Part shown: one piece after another, positions 25,884 to 34,782 of the stretch
Numbering within the stretch: the stretch's first letter is position 1
Layout: every line of letters starts with the position of its first letter
Source of the DNA: Sphingobacteriia bacterium
Lineage (GTDB): Bacteria; Pseudomonadota; Alphaproteobacteria; Rickettsiales; 33-17
Assembly (NCBI GenBank): GCA_017304685.1
Contig: JAFKLR010000003.1
Coordinates: 310,001-374,000 of the forward strand
Length of the DNA stretch: 64,000 bases
Direction of reading: 5' to 3'
Notes under the pieces: generated by a model
What the model saw: the letters and a program-made list of their open reading frames with translations, nothing else
What the model was told of the DNA's origin: nothing
Databases searched by the model: none
Program-made: the position numbers and the translations under genes

Positions 25884-25996
25884 TTATTTTCTATATAAAA
25901 CAGTATTTTAGTTTTAATTATTAAAAATTTTGTTAATATTAATAAATATAAATTTGCTGATAAGTTTAATAATCTAATCTTACTTCTGGAAAATAT

Positions 25997-27889
25997 ATGA
26001 GAAGGAAAAGTGAATCCTCAAAGGATGAAATCGAAAGTATTGAAAGTAAAATTAAAAATAAGAAGAGTAATTTAATTGTAGACGAAAAATTTAAAGAAGA
26101 GTTTTGGAAAGCAATTTTTATATATTTTCTTAGCGATTTTAATCCTAAAAGCGGTAAAATTAGTCAAGAAACTCATGAAAAGTTTAATTTAGATTTTATT
26201 AAAAAAAGATATTTGTCAAAGTTAACTTCAGCATCACTAACCAAAGATGCATTAGAAAATAATATAAATATATTATTCAATTCAAATGGAGCGGAATTTG
26301 AGCATTATGTATCATTTTTTGATAACCATTTATCAAATGTTTTTATAATGTTTTTATATAAGGCACAAATTTATTCTTTTAATCAAGGAATAAGTGAAAA
26401 TAATAAGGAACGTGAAACCCCTTTAAATGAAACTATCCTTTTTGCAAGATTTATTGAGTTTATTCCTTTATTAAAGCTTATAAATAAAGATCAAGAAGTA
26501 ATTAGAGACATTTTGATATACAATATTATGTTTAAAGTCGAATATAAAGATTTTGATTTTAGATATATGTTACTGCGCATTTTATGGGATAAGTTAGAAA
26601 TTACTACATTCTATGAAATAATTGAATATAAAGATGCAAGCGTTTTAAAATTTATAGAACATGATTTTAAACTTCTCGAACTACCAGGTAGATTTCAAAA
26701 TATTTTATTAGAAAAACAAGCGGAAGATAAGGAAAATATTGACCTTCAAGCTCAAGGTGAAAATTATCATTTTTCAATGTTAGAGAGAACTAAATCTAAA
26801 AAAGATATATTAGAAAATCTTGTTAGTCCTAAATTGAAAAGATCTTTAAATGCTTCACATGATGAAGATAGTGTAGATAATTTATTTAAACCTTCTAAAG
26901 AAGATTTAGAGTTTTTAAATATACCTACCTCACCAGAAAACAGTATTGAACAAGAAGAATATAAGCGAAATAAAGTTAAAAGAACATTAGCTAAGAATTT
27001 CTTTGATTTTTTTAACCCTTCTTTTGAAGAGGTTTTTAATAAAAACGAATGGTTGCCTGACATTTTAAAAGAAATAGCACTTGATGGGAATATATATAAA
27101 GATTTAAGTAAGCAATTTAATCAGATATTTGCTGAGAATTTAACTACTACTGAAGGAATTAAAATATTAGCTAAAACATGGAGTAATGTAGTTAAAATTC
27201 CAACCTTTAATGTACAAAAAATTTTATATAATTTCTTTACCTCTAAAGAGCTTTTTAAATGTATTGAAACTATATGCAGCAATAAGGATAGAGGCAGATT
27301 ATCAAAAAACGGTAAACGTACGTCAGGAGAAATTTATTTAGAAATAACAAAATTTGTTAACCGTTTATGGGATCAGGTTGACGCGTTAATGAAAGAGGAA
27401 ATAATCCAAACAAGCCATATGTTCTATAAATTTCAAGAGAAATTTATAAGAGATCATATGTTTTCTGAATTAAGATTTATAAATAGTTTGTTTAGGAAAA
27501 ATTCAACATCAAGCCTACCTACATCTCCACTAATGAAAAGAATTATAGATGTAAATAAAAAGGGGGGAGAGGTGAAGTTTGTGAGGCAAGATTCAGGTGA
27601 GGATATTATTAAGCTAAGATTATCAGGCTCAGAAGAAAAAATTGAGATAAAGCGTAAAGTAAGTACTGAAAGTCCGCCACCTTCACTTAAACTTAAAAGC
27701 AAGGAAGAAGCTAAAAGTAAGCGTGAAGAAATAGATGGAAAGTCGAAAAAAGGCGTAATAAAAGTAAGCCCGCCATCAACAGTGCTACTAAAAGAAAAGG
27801 AAGAAGTGAGCAAACGAAATAATATTGAAACAGTGTTACAAAAAGTTTTTAGGACCGAAGAGAGTTTAGAAATCGAAAGAAAAAAGTAA
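25997..27889 (+). CDS. Unknown helical protein with disordered lysine-rich tail
   Basis: A 630-residue paralogue of the gene before it, 113 bases downstream. The N-terminal 220 residues align with it (see DEKFKEEFWKAIFIYFLSD and the KDQEVIRDILIYN block). It differs in a mid-protein acidic, serine-rich insertion (about residues 235-320) and a C-terminal 120 residues rich in Lys, Glu, Ser and Pro with patterns such as LKLKSKEEAKSKREE, predicted to be disordered. The N-terminus MRRK... is basic. No known domain. The pair looks like an old duplication in which one copy gained low-complexity sequence. Confidence 0.75.
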   Translation: MRRKSESSKDEIESIESKIKNKKSNLIVDEKFKEEFWKAIFIYFLSDFNPKSGKISQETHEKFNLDFIKKRYLSKLTSASLTKDALENNINILFNSNGAEFEHYVSFFDNHLSNVFIMFLYKAQIYSFNQGISENNKERETPLNETILFARFIEFIPLLKLINKDQEVIRDILIYNIMFKVEYKDFDFRYMLLRILWDKLEITTFYEIIEYKDASVLKFIEHDFKLLELPGRFQNILLEKQAEDKENIDLQAQGENYHFSMLERTKSKKDILENLVSPKLKRSLNASHDEDSVDNLFKPSKEDLEFLNIPTSPENSIEQEEYKRNKVKRTLAKNFFDFFNPSFEEVFNKNEWLPDILKEIALDGNIYKDLSKQFNQIFAENLTTTEGIKILAKTWSNVVKIPTFNVQKILYNFFTSKELFKCIETICSNKDRGRLSKNGKRTSGEIYLEITKFVNRLWDQVDALMKEEIIQTSHMFYKFQEKFIRDHMFSELRFINSLFRKNSTSSLPTSPLMKRIIDVNKKGGEVKFVRQDSGEDIIKLRLSGSEEKIEIKRKVSTESPPPSLKLKSKEEAKSKREEIDGKSKKGVIKVSPPSTVLLKEKEEVSKRNNIETVLQKVFRTEESLEIERKK

Positions 27890-27932
27890 ATAAACTGATT
27901 TCTTTCTTATAAACTATATAAATTAAGGCTAT

Positions 27933-29459
27933 TTAAACTTTGGATAAAGCAGAATTGTTTGTTGAAAATATATCCTTATATAAGTCCCTTAAAATATTTT
28001 TCTGAACTTTCCCCATTGTATTTTTTGGTAATTGGTCGATGAAAATAACTTTTTTTGGAGCTTTAAATGGGGCGTGATGCTTTTTAACTTCAAGAACTAT
28101 CAATTCTTCAGTTAACTTGCTTTTATCACCTTCTAGAACAGCAATTACAGCTTCTCCAAAATCTTCATGTGGTATTCCTATAATCGCAGATTCGATAACG
28201 CCTTCTATTGCATTAATTGAAGTTTCAATTTCAATTGGATAAATATTTAAGCCCCCAGAAATAATCATATCTTTTGAACGACCTGAAATGCTAAGATATC
28301 CATCTTCATCAACTGAACCTAAATCGCCTGTGTTAAAGAAACCGTCATTAGTCATGTCCTCTTTAGTTTTTATTGGGTTTTGCCAATAGCCTAAAAATAA
28401 ATTAGGGCCTTTAACTTGTATGCTGCCAATTTCATTTATTGAGACTGGCTTATTATCTTCATCCACAATTCTAATATTTACATTTGGAAGAGGTAAACCA
28501 ACTGAACCAATTTTTCTTTCACCATTTAATGGGTTACTTGTATTTATTCCTGTTTCAGTCATGCCATAACGTTCTAAAATCTTATGATTAGTTTTACTAT
28601 TAAACTCATTGAAGGTTGAGGGTAAAAGGGGAGCGGAGCCTGAAATAAACAAACGTATATGTTTTGTATTTTCAATATTTAACCTTAGATCTTTTAATAA
28701 CCTAATGTAATAGGTTGGAACGCCCATAAAAATAGTAGAATATGAGAGATATTTAAAAAATAATTCGTTATCAAATTTTGGTAATAATAAAAGACTTGCA
28801 CCGCTTAATAATGCAGTATGAGTTGCAAAAAACAAACCATGCACATGAAATAAGGGTAACATATGAAGAATAGTGTCATTAGTACTTATTCCCCAGGTTT
28901 TATTCAAATCAAGCGCATTAATATATAAGCCTTGATGCGTTAACATTGCGCCCTTTGGTTTACCTGTTGTGCCTGAAGTATAGAGTATTACAGCAATATC
29001 ATTTGGTTTAGAATTATATATAATATCGCTTCCATTAATTTTATGAAGCTCACTTAGAAGCGTACCATTGCCTAAATTATCTAATGTTTTTACATGTAGG
29101 TTACTAGCGCTTTTAATATTTGAAATTTCCTTTTCTTTTTTGGGATCGCATATAATAACTTTTGGCTTAGCGTCATTAAAAAAATAATCGAGTTCATCAT
29201 TGGTGTAAGTAGAATTAAGTGGAAGGTAAATGAATCCACTTCTTAAACATGCAAGGTAAAGAAATAAATTATATTCTGATTTTTTAATTTGAACAGCTAG
29301 CCTATCTTCTGGTTTCATACCAAGGTTTAAAAGAATAGTAGCAATTTGACCTGTTATTGTATCAATTTCTTGAAAGCTATATTTCTTATTTTCTGTAATA
29401 ACAATAGGTTTTGAAGTAGATTCTAAAGCTTCTTTAAATAGACCATATAAATTGCGCAT
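27933..29459 (-). CDS. matB: Malonyl-CoA synthetase-like acyl-CoA ligase
   Basis: ANL-superfamily adenylating enzyme, 508 residues, the usual size for MatB, which makes malonyl-CoA or methylmalonyl-CoA from the free acid, CoA and ATP. Visible are the AMP-binding P-loop LYTSGTTGKPKG (about 159-170), the RYGMTETGINTSNP block (about 291-304), which is typical of malonate-type ligases, FNTGDLG, GRSKDMIISGG, and the C-terminal catalytic-lysine region PKNTMGKVQKN. Other short-chain acyl-CoA ligases share the core motifs, so the substrate is probable, not certain. It stands alone, convergent with 25997-27889. A malonate route would give the cell a source of fatty-acid precursor besides acetyl-CoA carboxylase. 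Confidence 0.85.
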   Translation of the reverse strand: MRNLYGLFKEALESTSKPIVITENKKYSFQEIDTITGQIATILLNLGMKPEDRLAVQIKKSEYNLFLYLACLRSGFIYLPLNSTYTNDELDYFFNDAKPKVIICDPKKEKEISNIKSASNLHVKTLDNLGNGTLLSELHKINGSDIIYNSKPNDIAVILYTSGTTGKPKGAMLTHQGLYINALDLNKTWGISTNDTILHMLPLFHVHGLFFATHTALLSGASLLLLPKFDNELFFKYLSYSTIFMGVPTYYIRLLKDLRLNIENTKHIRLFISGSAPLLPSTFNEFNSKTNHKILERYGMTETGINTSNPLNGERKIGSVGLPLPNVNIRIVDEDNKPVSINEIGSIQVKGPNLFLGYWQNPIKTKEDMTNDGFFNTGDLGSVDEDGYLSISGRSKDMIISGGLNIYPIEIETSINAIEGVIESAIIGIPHEDFGEAVIAVLEGDKSKLTEELIVLEVKKHHAPFKAPKKVIFIDQLPKNTMGKVQKNILRDLYKDIFSTNNSALSKV

Positions 29460-29626
29460 AGCTAAAAATTTTCAAATTAATTCAATCAAAAATTGTAGGA
29501 TAATTTAAATTGCCGCTCAAGTGGTTTGTTAAAGTAATAAAAATTAAATCAATTAATATAATTGACTCTACTTATTTATTAATTAAACTGTCTACTAACT
29601 AAACATTAACCTTTAAGTAAAATTAT

Positions 29627-30775
29627 ATGCAAAGTCAGGAAAAGAGTTTTAGAAACTCAATGGAAATTGAGCCTATGGAAATCGAGGCTAAAGAAGGGCC
29701 AATCAATGATTCTCCAAATGATATTTTATTTAGCATTTTTAATAAATTAGGCGACCGTAAGGAATTACTCAATCTTAGCACTTTATCAAGGAAATTTAAT
29801 ATAATCGTCAAAGAATTATTATTATGTACAAATATTATTTTTAATGAAGAGAAATTTTTAAAATTTGTAAGAGAAATGGGAAAATATGAGTTAAATAATA
29901 AAGTTACAAACCTTACTTTGCTTGGCATTTCTTTCGATAATTTAAAATTTATAGAAAATTTTGAAAATATAGTTTATTTAGAGTTAAATTATAACAAAGC
30001 AATTAATTTAAATTTTGTGAGTAAACTTAATAAACTCAAAAGTTTATATTTAAGTTTTAATGCTTTGACTCAACAAGAAATAGAAAAATTAAATAACACA
30101 TCCTTAGAAAGTTTAGACTTATCTTATATAGATATAACTAATTTAGATTTTATTAAAAACTTACCTAAATTAAAAGCGGTTAGATTAAGTAACTGTCAAA
30201 ATTTGACTCAAAGTGAACTTGAAAAACTTGAAAAATATGAATTGCTAGAAGAATTAGATTTAAGTTATACAAATTTGTCAGATATTAGTTTTATAGGTAG
30301 TTTGAAAAATTTAAAAAGGCTTACAATTACTAATTTAACAAATTTAAAACAAATTTCAGAAGATGCCTTTATAAATAATCAATTGCTAAAGGAGTTAAAT
30401 ATACCATCGTATTGTCAGAATCTAACCTTTCTCAAGCATTTGCCGAACTTAAAAGTTTTTAGCGCAATGTATTGTCAAAAACTTACGCAAAATGAAATTG
30501 AAAAGCTTAAAAATAATAAATTGTTAGAAGAATTAAATGTATCATATACTTTTATAACTAATATTGATTTTATAAAAGAATTACCTAATTTACAACGAAT
30601 TTGGATATTTTATTGTATAAAATTAGATATTGAAGCATTGGCTAAAACCTTTAGTGAATTAAAAAATACTAGACCTAATTTAGTAATTAAAATGGATAAC
30701 ATTATTGAAAGAAAAGTGAAAGCTTATCTCTCTAAAATGTCTAAAGAAAATAATAACGCAATGCAAATATGTTAA
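29627..30775 (+). CDS. F-box and leucine-rich repeat protein
   Basis: A 382-residue protein. Residues about 25-65 form an F-box-like segment: INDSPNDILFSIFNKLGDRK then LLNLSTLSRKFNIIVKELL. From about residue 95 to 355 there are about ten leucine-rich repeats, irregular but alternating in type (LESLDLSYIDITNLDFIKNL, LKAVRLSNCQNLTQSELEKL, LEELDLSYTNLSDISFIGSL). F-box plus LRR is the architecture of eukaryotic FBXL ubiquitin-ligase adaptors, where LRRs hold the substrate. An identical role in a host cell is inference. The gene at the left window edge has the same layout. Confidence 0.85.
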   Translation: MQSQEKSFRNSMEIEPMEIEAKEGPINDSPNDILFSIFNKLGDRKELLNLSTLSRKFNIIVKELLLCTNIIFNEEKFLKFVREMGKYELNNKVTNLTLLGISFDNLKFIENFENIVYLELNYNKAINLNFVSKLNKLKSLYLSFNALTQQEIEKLNNTSLESLDLSYIDITNLDFIKNLPKLKAVRLSNCQNLTQSELEKLEKYELLEELDLSYTNLSDISFIGSLKNLKRLTITNLTNLKQISEDAFINNQLLKELNIPSYCQNLTFLKHLPNLKVFSAMYCQKLTQNEIEKLKNNKLLEELNVSYTFITNIDFIKELPNLQRIWIFYCIKLDIEALAKTFSELKNTRPNLVIKMDNIIERKVKAYLSKMSKENNNAMQIC

Positions 30776-30784
30776 TCCTTACTC

Positions 30785-30815
30785 ATAGTAATTATACTTA
30801 ATTCAGAATTACTAT
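30785..30815. terminator. Hairpin between convergent genes
   Basis: ATAGTAATT (30785-30793) and AATTACTAT (30807-30815) form a nine-base stem with a 13-base loop, between the stops of the F-box/LRR gene and the transporter. No strong T run follows. Confidence 0.45.
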
Positions 30816-30819
30816 ATTA

Positions 30820-31794
30820 TCAAAACATTTTATAAAGCTTTTCTGCTAAATAGTAGTAAAGGGTTATTCCTATTACAATATTAAATGGTACGTTAATTCC
30901 AAGGGTTGAAATTAAAGGTAGTGATGGGTTAGCTTCAGGAAGTGAGGCTTTCATTGCTGCAGGAACTGCAATATAGGATGAGCTTGCAGCCATAACACCA
31001 AGTAATGTAGCGCCACCTAATGAAAGACCGGCAAATTTACCAAACATAATTCCAATTAGAGCAAATGGAATTGGAATTAGAAGGTTAAATAACACTAAAA
31101 ATATACCAACATTTTTTAATTCACCCCAGTTTTTCGCAGTATTTATTCCCATTTGAAGTAGGAATAAACATAAAACGCCTTTAAATGGTAACTCAAAAAA
31201 GACTTTTAAATCATACGAATGAGCTTCTCTTACAATCATTCCAATTACAAGGCCACCAACAAGTAAAAGAATGCTTTTTGTAAATAATGTGCGAATGATA
31301 ATACTTGGAATACGTTTAAAACCAGTTCTATGTCTTAAATGCACAATTGTAAGCGCAATTATAATTGATGGTATTTCTAAAATTGCCACAAGGGCTGTCA
31401 TAAATGGTTCATAATCTTCGTTAAAAGTTGCCAAATATGAAGTGGCCGCCATAAAAGTTACGACTGAAACTGATCCATGATGTGCAGCAATGGAAGCAGC
31501 ATTTATAAAGTCAATTTTACCAATAAACCGTAAAAAGGAATAAGCAATTAATGTTGTTGCAAAAGCAATGCTTATGGTTGCAATTACCGGCAATAATAAA
31601 TCATAGGCATTTGTATGCGAAATTTTCATCCCACCTTTAATACCAATCGCCAGAAGAAGGTAAATAGCAATAGTATCAAAAATTTTGTTTTCAATTTGTA
31701 AATTGCTATGGGTGATTGCGGCAATTATACCTAAAATAAAGCACATTATTCCTGGGTTAAGCAGATTAGTAAGGACAAAATCTACAATTGTCAT
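30820..31794 (-). CDS. sbtA: SbtA-like sodium-dependent bicarbonate transporter
   Basis: A 324-residue inner-membrane permease with about ten hydrophobic segments. The pairs GIKGGMKIS and the mid-protein 'ASIAAHHGSVSVVTFMAA' together with the second-half 'GVMAASSSYIAVPAAMKASLPEANPSLP' are the hallmarks of the SbtA family (DUF897), which carries bicarbonate with sodium in cyanobacteria; the two halves show the inverted repeat expected of that fold. Members in heterotrophic bacteria are less studied, so bicarbonate is the best guess for the substrate. The window also codes for a secreted carbonic anhydrase (53475-54206), which would fit bicarbonate handling. Confidence 0.85.
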   Translation of the reverse strand: MTIVDFVLTNLLNPGIMCFILGIIAAITHSNLQIENKIFDTIAIYLLLAIGIKGGMKISHTNAYDLLLPVIATISIAFATTLIAYSFLRFIGKIDFINAASIAAHHGSVSVVTFMAATSYLATFNEDYEPFMTALVAILEIPSIIIALTIVHLRHRTGFKRIPSIIIRTLFTKSILLLVGGLVIGMIVREAHSYDLKVFFELPFKGVLCLFLLQMGINTAKNWGELKNVGIFLVLFNLLIPIPFALIGIMFGKFAGLSLGGATLLGVMAASSSYIAVPAAMKASLPEANPSLPLISTLGINVPFNIVIGITLYYYLAEKLYKMF

Positions 31795-32088
31795 ACAGCC
31801 TCATAAATGTGTTTATTATATTATCTCAAAGTATCAGCATTTTATAGATTATCTTAGGAAAAGCAAGGTTTTTTCTGTTAAAAATCATGTAAAAGCCTTA
31901 AAGCTATTAATACTTTTATATTATTTCTTGTTAGCAACTTTTAAAATCTACTGTCACTTTAAAGTAAAAATCAAAAGCAAGTTAATAAAAACTTAATTTA
32001 TTAACTAATTATTTTGACAAGGAATTTTCTCTATTTTACAATTAAATTAATATTGAAATATTTATTTAATTTTGGATGGAGCTTAAAG
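31795..32088. other. Intergenic region before the protease array
   Basis: Divergent spacer of 294 bases between the transporter and the first protease gene. It is AT-rich and holds the promoter at 32014-32042; nothing else was recognised. Confidence 0.6.
32014..32042 (+). promoter_or_regulatory. Consensus-like sigma-70 promoter for protease gene 1
   Basis: A perfect TTGACA at 32014-32019 and TACAAT at 32037-32042 with a 17-base spacer. This argues against the possible TTG start codon that falls inside the -35 box and supports the ATG at 32089. Confidence 0.75.
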
Positions 32089-32913
32089 ATGAGTTTAAGA
32101 GATTTACCATGGTTTAAGTTTATTCCAGATGATATTATTTATGCACAAGGGCATTTATGCATAAATGGTAAAATGAATGTACGAGGTGTGTGTTTTGGCT
32201 TAACAACTGATTGGATAAAATATAGTTTTTCAAACCCTAATGATAATTATTTTATAGATAAATATTATGCAAAATATACAATCGATGACCCTTCTACTAA
32301 TGTACCGGTCTCTAAATCTTATAAATATAGCCATAAATTATTTTCAGAAAATTATTATAATCGAATAAATTATTATCAAGCTTCACAATATAACGATTCG
32401 TTAGATCCTTTATTTAATAATTTTACTAAAGATTTTTATAGTGCAAATAATAATGAATTACCTGATATTGCCTATATTTACTATGAAAGAATAATGAATG
32501 GGAAATATGAATATGGCCATGCCTGTTCATATAAAATTACTAATGCACCAAATCAAACTTATAGTTTTTTATTTTTTGATCCCAATTTTGGCGAAATAAA
32601 AGGTGGTAATTATAGAAATAAAGAAGAAGTAGTAACTGCGCTAAAACAGCATATAAAAGATCATAATATCTATAAATATGATAATGATTATAACAAAACA
32701 CTTTATGTAGTTAATTCTACGAACTTAGTATCTAAAATAAATGCTCTTTGGAAAAAAGATAAGTTATACATAGCTTCTAAAGGAATAGGTGAGAATTCTC
32801 TGCATTATAACGATATCAAAAGTTTTATTAAGAATGAATATTCTCCACACACTTATTATGGTAATGATATTAGTAACATTGCTAATGAAATAAACGGTGA
32901 TTATTTTTCATAA
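32089..32913 (+). CDS. YopT/C58-like cysteine protease, array gene 1
   Basis: First of five tandem paralogues; 274 residues. The putative catalytic triad is Cys35 in RGVCFGLTTDW, His144 in YGHACSYKI and Asp164 in FFDPNFGE, in the order and with the flanking residues seen in the C58 family (Yersinia YopT, Pseudomonas AvrPphB), which cut host proteins. The family marker NYYNRINYYQAS lies between Cys and His, and the C-terminal block 'W.kD....skGiGeNSLhy.dI' follows. GGAG lies nine bases before the ATG and a strong promoter 47 bases upstream. No secretion signal of the Sec type, so any export would be by another system. It is the most diverged member with its own transcript. Confidence 0.82.
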   Translation: MSLRDLPWFKFIPDDIIYAQGHLCINGKMNVRGVCFGLTTDWIKYSFSNPNDNYFIDKYYAKYTIDDPSTNVPVSKSYKYSHKLFSENYYNRINYYQASQYNDSLDPLFNNFTKDFYSANNNELPDIAYIYYERIMNGKYEYGHACSYKITNAPNQTYSFLFFDPNFGEIKGGNYRNKEEVVTALKQHIKDHNIYKYDNDYNKTLYVVNSTNLVSKINALWKKDKLYIASKGIGENSLHYNDIKSFIKNEYSPHTYYGNDISNIANEINGDYFS

Positions 32914-32939
32914 ATATTATTTAAAAACCCTTTGCAAAA

Positions 32940-32974
32940 TAAATGATTAATATATAAATAGTCTTAATCATTTA
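32940..32974. repeat. Inverted repeat between protease genes 1 and 2
   Basis: TAAATGATTAA (32940-32950) and TTAATCATTTA (32964-32974): an 11-bp perfect stem, 13-base loop, ending 14 bases before the next ATG. It could terminate gene 1 or act on gene 2. Confidence 0.5.
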
Positions 32975-32988
32975 TTAAGGTTTATTAT

Positions 32989-33810
32989 ATGCATTGCGGC
33001 GATTATATTGTTTATTTACTTTCAGGAACCAAAGCATTTTTTCCACAAGCTTTAGCTGGTAATTCTAAAATGCCACTAACCGGATCATGTTATGGGTTAT
33101 CAATCGACTGGTTAAATTATACCTCTAATAACCCTCAAAAAAATTACTTAACTGATAAATATAATATTAAATCTGAAATTAAAGTGAAATTTAAATTCCC
33201 AGAGGGTTTATGCTTTTATCATAAGATTAATTCAGATAATTTCTATAATAGAATAAATTTTTATCAAGCTTTAAAATACAAGCTACTAGATGAAAAATAT
33301 GAGGTAAAGTCAAACTTTCCATTTCTTAATAACAAAGAAATACCCGATGCTTCAAATATACTATTTTGGAATGATTCAAAATTAATTTTTAAGCCTAACA
33401 CTTCAATTGGTCATATGACAGCTTATAGAATAGCTAATACTGAAGATGGATTTAAATATATATATTTTGATCCTAATGCAGGGGAATATGAAGGAAAAAT
33501 TTTTAAAACTAAAGAAGAGGCAAAATCTGAGCTTCAAAGTTTTGTAGCTAAGCAAATGGATAAATGTCTAGGTTTTAAGGCTAAAGGATGTTTTGTTGTA
33601 AACAACCCTGAATCATTTATTAAAGATGCTAAGTATTTATGGAAATTAAATAAACCTGGAATAACTAATAAAGGAATCGGTGAAAATTCGTTAAATTCAA
33701 AAGAGATTGAGGGATTTATACTTGAAAAATATAATATAAATGTTTCCACATTATATGATGTCGAGCATGTTAATAATCCTGAAAATATAGATTTCGACTA
33801 TATTCAATAA
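32989..33810 (+). CDS. YopT/C58-like cysteine protease, array gene 2
   Basis: A 273-residue paralogue. Catalytic candidates are Cys34 in TGSCYGLSIDWL, His142 in IGHMTAYRI and Asp161 in YFDPNAGE. The N-terminal 25 residues are more hydrophobic than in the others (YIVYLLSGTKAFF) but too short for a clear signal peptide. It keeps NFYNRINFYQA in the middle and KGIGENSLNSKEIEGF at the end, and lacks the DYY C-terminal ending of genes 3-5. It is separated from both neighbours by more than 70 bases and so probably has its own transcript. A TTAAGG precedes the ATG. Confidence 0.82.
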   Translation: MHCGDYIVYLLSGTKAFFPQALAGNSKMPLTGSCYGLSIDWLNYTSNNPQKNYLTDKYNIKSEIKVKFKFPEGLCFYHKINSDNFYNRINFYQALKYKLLDEKYEVKSNFPFLNNKEIPDASNILFWNDSKLIFKPNTSIGHMTAYRIANTEDGFKYIYFDPNAGEYEGKIFKTKEEAKSELQSFVAKQMDKCLGFKAKGCFVVNNPESFIKDAKYLWKLNKPGITNKGIGENSLNSKEIEGFILEKYNINVSTLYDVEHVNNPENIDFDYIQ

Positions 33811-33853
33811 ATTTCCTTAAATATCAATTGTTAATAAAAGGTTAATTATTTAT

Positions 33854-33882
33854 TGACTTTTAGTTAATTTTGTATTAGAATT
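33854..33882 (+). promoter_or_regulatory. Sigma-70-like promoter for protease genes 3-5
   Basis: TTGACT at 33854-33859 and TAGAAT at 33877-33882, 17 bases apart, 31 bases before the ATG at 33914. Confidence 0.65.
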
Positions 33883-33913
33883 CTTCTAAATAATTAATAT
33901 TTAGAGATGTTTT

Positions 33914-34771
33914 ATGGATATAGCACAACATTACACGTTTAAACAAAGTAATTTAGTTAAAAATGGTTATATGGATAAAGAAGGATCTTGCTTTGGATTA
34001 AGTGTTGATTGGCTAAGATTTAATAACAAATACCAAAATAAAAATTATCTTCAAGATAAATATTATAAAAAAGCATTTACAGTTGAAAAACAGGTAAATG
34101 GAATAAAAGTTTCTTTTGACGAGTTTAATTCTAATAATTTTTATAATAGAATTAATTATTATAGTGAAATGCAGCAAAACTTTTATAACAACAAATATGG
34201 TTTAAAAGCATCATATAATTTTCTTTTTAATAAAGAAGCTATTGCAGACAGTGGAATTATTTTATTAAGTTCAAGCTATTGTTTTACTTATAGAGATGAT
34301 TTATTTAAAAGCAAAGTGAAAGCTCATGCTTGCGCATACAAAATTAATAAAACCGGACAAGGTTTTAATTATAAATATTTTGACCCAAATTTTGGAGAAT
34401 CAGTTAGCATTAACTATCCAACAAGGGAAATGGCAATTACTAATTTACATTATAAAATTTCTACTGATATGTCTTCTAATTATTTTTCAATATATAAAGA
34501 TTTTATATTTTCAAAAAATTCTGACCAATTTATTAATGATATGCACTCCTGGTGGAAAAAGGATAAACCTTCTATTTCTTCAAAAGGTACAGGTAAAAAT
34601 TCTTTAACTCACAAAGAAATAAAAGAATTTGTTGAGGGTAAATTAACCAATTTAATTAGTGACTATAAAAATGTTTTTTTCCTAAAAATAGGAAGTTGTT
34701 TGGACCAAGTTCAACCAAATGAAGTTCATGTTTCTGAAGCTATAGATCATGCGCTTGACTATTATAATTAA
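33914..34771 (+). CDS. YopT/C58-like cysteine protease, array gene 3
   Basis: A 285-residue paralogue, first of a probable three-gene operon. Triad candidates are Cys26 in EGSCFGLSVDWL, His138 in KAHACAYKI and Asp157 in YFDPNFGE. Its closest relative is gene 5, not its neighbour gene 4: both share KKAxTVEKxVxGIKV after the first block, YPTREMA after the Asp motif, and W.kedkp.ISsqG.GKNSL near the end. The C-terminus ends in ALDYYN, a 'DYY' ending that genes 4 and 5 keep. Soluble, no membrane segments. Confidence 0.84.
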   Translation: MDIAQHYTFKQSNLVKNGYMDKEGSCFGLSVDWLRFNNKYQNKNYLQDKYYKKAFTVEKQVNGIKVSFDEFNSNNFYNRINYYSEMQQNFYNNKYGLKASYNFLFNKEAIADSGIILLSSSYCFTYRDDLFKSKVKAHACAYKINKTGQGFNYKYFDPNFGESVSINYPTREMAITNLHYKISTDMSSNYFSIYKDFIFSKNSDQFINDMHSWWKKDKPSISSKGTGKNSLTHKEIKEFVEGKLTNLISDYKNVFFLKIGSCLDQVQPNEVHVSEAIDHALDYYN

Positions 34772-34782
34772 GGAAAGGCTAT

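Noticed and set aside
27454..27813. 119-codon minus-strand frame opposite the lysine-rich tail
   Set aside because: Serine/leucine/phenylalanine-rich mirror of Lys/Glu/Ser codons; antisense artefact.
32014..32088. Longer N-terminus for protease gene 1 starting at a TTG
   Set aside because: The TTG is part of a perfect TTGACA -35 box; the ATG at 32089 has GGAG at good spacing and aligns with the paralogues.
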